Shown piece after piece: positions 6,357-8,737 of a stretch of 8,737 nucleotides of DNA. The translations under genes and the position numbers were made by a program. The stretch is from Bacillota bacterium. Lineage in GTDB: Bacteria; Bacillota; Clostridia; Christensenellales; Aristaeellaceae. The notes under the pieces were generated by a model. That model was not told the origin of the DNA. It searched no databases and saw nothing but the letters and a program-made list of their open reading frames with translations. Position 1 is the first letter of the stretch. Each line of letters opens with the position of its first letter. The DNA is taken from the NCBI GenBank assembly GCA_023392395.1, contig JAEVZE010000447.1, positions 1 to 8,737 on the forward strand. The letters run 5' to 3'.

Positions 6357-6516
6357 TACCAAGGAAAAATATGAATTATTCCAAAGAACCGAGAGATTGT
6401 CGATGCGGGGCAAGGAGCCGGAGCGAGCTTGTAGCAGCGCTACGCTCCAGCGGAAGGCAACACAGTCCCGCGCGAAAAGATCCGGTTCGACGAAGAATTC
6501 ATATTTGGGATTGGTA
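6357..6516. repeat. Hairpin repeat element, copy 2 (160 bp)
   Basis: Same ends and orientation as copy 1 (TACCAA...TTGGTA), with outer inverted repeats matching at about 20 of 26 positions. Internal pairing includes GAACCG (6386-6391) with CGGTTC (6483-6488), and GCGGGGC (6405-6411) with GTCCCGC (6465-6471, one G-T wobble). Both stems occupy the same positions as in copy 1 but differ in sequence. Apical stretches are identical to copy 1: AGGAGCCGGAGCGAG (6413-6427) and GTAGCAGCGCTACGCT (6431-6446). The element ends 7 bases from the stop of the 641-aa gene and would be transcribed as part of its 3' untranslated region. Confidence 0.8.
6375..6403 (-). promoter_or_regulatory. Candidate glpK promoter inside hairpin element copy 2
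   Basis: On the minus strand, TCGACA (6398-6403) and AATAAT (6375-6380) each match the sigma-A consensus at 5 of 6 positions and are spaced by exactly 17 bases. The transcript would start near 6368, cross the end of the element and the terminator at 6314-6347, then reach glpK. The equivalent positions in copy 1 do not keep a -10 box, so this promoter is specific to copy 2. Confidence 0.55.
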
Positions 6517-6523
6517 TCAATCC

Positions 6524-8449
6524 TCAGTTGGATGCGCCGGCGGCAACCGTCGGCTCCACCTGCGTGAGATCTGCGCCGGGCGTTTCCGCCGGAGGGGTGA
6601 TCTCAGGCGCGGCGGTGGGGGCGACGGTGGGTTCCACTGTGGGTGCTACGGTGGGTTCGGCCGTGGGCATCGGGGTCTCGGTCGGGGCGGGCGAGGGCAA
6701 AATCAGGTTGATTGGGACCACCTGACCGACGGCATCGCGAAGGCCGCCCAGCGAGATCAACCGACTGGCCTCCAATTGCCTCAGCGCCAGCACGCACAAC
6801 GCAAGGAACAGGATGAACACCATCAGGCCCTTCAAAAAGCCCAGGAAGCGCCTTCCGCCGCTGACGTGGTACTCGTCGTCGTAGCGCTCGTCATCCTCGT
6901 CGTAATCATCATATTCGTCGTAATCGTCATAGTCCTCTTCGTAGCGGTCGTTTTCCTCGTATTCCTCGTCCTCCAGGTCCTCATCCTGGTAGACGCGGCG
7001 CTTTTTCTCCTTCGGCGGCTTGGGCGGTTTGGCCGCTTTGCGGACCGGCACATCGTCGTCCTCATCCTCGCCGTAATCGTCCTCCGGCTCCACGAAGCGG
7101 ATAGGCTCCGCCGGGGCAACGCGGGCGGGGCGGGCGCGCAGGGGGCGGAACTGCTGGGTCGGCTCATCCACCGGATAGGTTGTCCGGGCCGTAGTGGGCG
7201 CGGCAAAGGGCATGGTCGCGGGCGCTTCGCTCAACGCCGGAGCGGCGGAAACCGCGGCGGCGACGGGCGCTGCGGGCGCCGCCGTCCGGGCCTGCTTGCC
7301 CGCGGCCAGCGCCTTGCGCTCCTTGCGGGAGAGCGCCGGCGCGCTGTCCAGGTCCTCGGACAGGCGCTGGGTCAGGACCGCTCTCTGGTTGTCGTCCATG
7401 GATTGATCCTCCCCATCCGGCTGCGCCGGTTCCTCAGGCGCCTCTAAAGCCTCGGGCTGAGCGCCCCGGCCCCGGAACTTCTTGAAAAATCCGAACAACC
7501 TGGTACCGCGGGCGGAGGGCAGGTCGTCGTCATCGTCATCGTCTTCTTCCGGTTCCTCGTCCAGATCCAGGACGGGCGCCAGGGCCTTCGGGGCCGGCTG
7601 TTCCGCTTCCAAAACGCGCGGTTCCTCGGCAAAACCGGCGTGCACGGTGGTGCCGGGCTTGGAGACCAGATCGTCCACCTCGCGCTCGTCCACCGGCTCG
7701 ATGTCCAGAATCGGCGGTTCCTCCGCCGTTTCGTGGGTCTGCGCGGCCTTGCGCATGCGGCGAGAGAGCGCCGGGGATTCGCCTGCGGCATCCTCCGCGT
7801 GGGCGACCGGCGCGTCGGGCGTGAAATCGCCCTCCTCGCCATCTTCCTCATCCTGCGCGGGCTGGGCGGCGCGGCGCTCCGCCAACCTGGCGCGGGCGCT
7901 CTGGAAGAAGCCCTTGACCTTGATCAGCGCGTCGCCGATGGGGTTGTCGATCTGCGGCGCGTCGTCCGGCGCGTCATCGTCATCCTCCAGGTCGCTCTCG
8001 CCTTCCTGCGCATCTTCCTCGCGGTCGCGGTGTCCGGCGCTTTCGCGCTCCTCCGGCTCGTCCGAAGGCACGCGGTGGGTGACCCCCTTCATCAGCGCCT
8101 TGACGCCGGAAAATATCGATGGTCTCTCTTCCGGCAGGTCCAGCGGCTCTTCGGGCAGATCCAGATCATCCTCGTCGGGCAGATCAAGCGGCAGGATCAC
8201 CTCCGGCGGCACTTCGCGCGGTGGTTTTTCGGGCACGCGCGGGGCGGTCTCCCGGATCGGAGCGGGCGCGGCCTGCTCCGCAGGTTTGCGCAAAACTTCC
8301 GGCGCAACATGCTTTTCCGCCTCGGGTTTTACGGGCGCGGGTTTGCGAACCGGCACGACGGCCTGTTGCAGGCGCTGCTCGTGCTGCTTCTTATACTCGT
8401 AATAATCCAAGTCGGGGCGGCGAGGGCCACCGGATCGGGCGTTAGCCAT
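6524..8449 (-). CDS. Acidic single-pass membrane protein with Pro/Thr-repeat tail, unknown function
   Basis: I do not recognise this 641-aa protein. One membrane segment lies at about residues 536-556 (LGFLKGLMVFILFLALCVLAL). The N-terminus carries basic residues and no signal peptide, and basic residues precede the membrane segment, so I infer about 530 residues in the cytoplasm and about 85 outside. The cytoplasmic part is low-complexity, with acidic tracts at about 93-106, 142-167, 300-310, 456-467 and a Tyr/Asp/Glu-rich one at 486-528. Short basic, aromatic amphipathic stretches alternate with these, at 112-124 (IFSGVKALMKGV), 171-193, 316-328 (TRLFGFFKKFRGR) and 533-541. PALSR motifs recur at 226 and 371. 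The tail at 587-625 has APTVEPTVAPT-type repeats resembling a cell-wall spacer. A strong promoter with extended -10 lies at 8494-8521. The start at 8449 has GAGGCGG upstream. An enzymatic domain is not evident; a scaffold or envelope-associated role is only a guess. Confidence 0.75.
   Translation of the reverse strand: MANARSGGPRRPDLDYYEYKKQHEQRLQQAVVPVRKPAPVKPEAEKHVAPEVLRKPAEQAAPAPIRETAPRVPEKPPREVPPEVILPLDLPDEDDLDLPEEPLDLPEERPSIFSGVKALMKGVTHRVPSDEPEERESAGHRDREEDAQEGESDLEDDDDAPDDAPQIDNPIGDALIKVKGFFQSARARLAERRAAQPAQDEEDGEEGDFTPDAPVAHAEDAAGESPALSRRMRKAAQTHETAEEPPILDIEPVDEREVDDLVSKPGTTVHAGFAEEPRVLEAEQPAPKALAPVLDLDEEPEEDDDDDDDLPSARGTRLFGFFKKFRGRGAQPEALEAPEEPAQPDGEDQSMDDNQRAVLTQRLSEDLDSAPALSRKERKALAAGKQARTAAPAAPVAAAVSAAPALSEAPATMPFAAPTTARTTYPVDEPTQQFRPLRARPARVAPAEPIRFVEPEDDYGEDEDDDVPVRKAAKPPKPPKEKKRRVYQDEDLEDEEYEENDRYEEDYDDYDEYDDYDEDDERYDDEYHVSGGRRFLGFLKGLMVFILFLALCVLALRQLEASRLISLGGLRDAVGQVVPINLILPSPAPTETPMPTAEPTVAPTVEPTVAPTAAPEITPPAETPGADLTQVEPTVAAGASN
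6575..6691 (-). repeat. Repeats encoding the Pro/Thr tail
   Basis: The coding DNA for residues 587-625 of the 641-aa protein is internally repetitive. For example, acggtgggttc occurs at 6624-6634 and 6648-6658, a 24-base (8-residue) period. This gives EPTVAPTV-type protein repeats, which may vary in number between strains. Confidence 0.55.
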
Positions 8450-8493
8450 ATCGTAAACCGCCTCTCTTTTATCGGGCGTAATATACTTATTCT

Positions 8494-8521
8494 ATTATAT
8501 CATATCCGCCCCTCAAGGCAA
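8494..8521 (-). promoter_or_regulatory. Sigma-A promoter (extended -10) of the 641-aa protein gene
   Basis: On the minus strand a perfect TATAAT (8494-8499) is preceded by TGA, forming an extended -10. The -35 box TTGCCT (8516-8521) is 4 of 6 to consensus with 16-base spacing. The AT-rich stretch around it stands out from the GC-rich surroundings. Transcription would start near 8487, about 38 bases before the start codon. Confidence 0.7.
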
Positions 8522-8595
8522 GGGTGCAAAACATGGAAAACGCAAAAAAGTTCCCCTGCATAGGATGTAGCAGCCCTTGAGAGAGGAGGAATGCT

Positions 8596-8737
8596 ATGAA
8601 CGGGACGTTTCAACTGATCCGGCGCGCGCGCAGCGAGGGCTGTTCCCTGCGCCCGCCGCAGACCTGCGAGGCAGGCGGGATCGTCGCCTGCGTGCGCCCC
8701 GCCCCGCCCGATCCCGCCAGGACCCCGGGAATCGAAG
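8596..8737 (+). CDS. Start of an unrecognised gene (truncated by window edge)
   Basis: An open frame starts MNGTFQLIRRARSEGC and stays open to the end of the window (47 residues visible). A consensus AGGAGG (8584-8589) lies 6 bases before the ATG, which is strong evidence of translation. The visible part has three Cys (16, 24, 32) and is rich in Pro and Arg; no domain can be named. It diverges from the 641-aa gene. A CATAGGATG at 8559-8567, with AC 17 bases upstream, distantly resembles a sigma-K promoter, but this is weak. Confidence 0.6.
   Translation, partial: MNGTFQLIRRARSEGCSLRPPQTCEAGGIVACVRPAPPDPARTPGIE

Noticed and set aside
6398..6404. tgtcgat as a Spo0A box at the glpK promoter
   Set aside because: It is one mismatch from the 7-base consensus and lies inside a repeat. 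Such short matches are expected by chance.
7482..8563. Plus-strand open frames opposite the 641-aa gene, one very Ser-rich
   Set aside because: They are complements of Asp/Glu-codon runs. The minus gene has a promoter with extended -10, a membrane segment and a plausible start.
8540..8567. Sigma-K-like promoter (AC-N17-CATAGGATG) before the gene at 8596
   Set aside because: The last base of the -10 does not match, the -35 is only two bases, and the gene product is unknown. Too weak to annotate.

Overview
The window reads as chromosomal DNA from a GC-rich, spore-forming Firmicute. The evidence is a truncated spo0A, Gram-positive-type (class II) galT, strong Shine-Dalgarno sites (GGAGGTGA, AGGAGG) and sigma-A promoters. 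A Pro/Thr-repeat extracytoplasmic tail on one protein and the high GC fit gut Clostridia, perhaps a Christensenellales-like lineage. That placement is inference, not something the sequence proves.

Layout, left to right. (1) 1-467, minus: Spo0A receiver domain, linker and the first residues of the DNA-binding domain, cut by the window edge. (2) 627-1604, minus: an aldo/keto reductase with its own promoter. (3) 1653-1811: copy 1 of a 159-bp hairpin element, lying between the divergent reductase and galT. (4) 1892-3427, plus: galT (Leloir pathway), followed by a GC-rich repeat containing 20 consecutive G and then a strong intrinsic terminator. (5) 3600-4550, minus: a DUF4085-like protein of unknown function with a clear promoter and an ideal ribosome binding site. 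(6) About 4724-4783: a second copy of the GC-rich repeat, just after glpK. (7) 4803-6290, minus: glycerol kinase glpK, with an intrinsic terminator only about 24 bases before its start. (8) 6357-6516: copy 2 (160 bp) of the hairpin element. (9) 6524-8449, minus: a 641-aa, very acidic, single-pass membrane protein of unknown function. (10) 8596-8737, plus: the beginning of an unrecognised gene, divergent from the 641-aa gene.

The genes do not form one pathway. galT and glpK each feed a sugar or polyol into central metabolism, and the rest look like independent transcription units, each with its own promoter where one can be seen.

The most interesting content lies between genes. The two hairpin elements have nearly equal length and the same ends (TACCAA...TTGGTA). 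Each can fold along most of its length. Several stem pairs differ between copies but remain paired, whereas the apical segments are identical. That pattern suggests selection on a folded RNA or DNA structure, or a structured mobile element. The elements also appear to supply promoter parts to neighbours: a -35 box for the reductase and a whole promoter for glpK.
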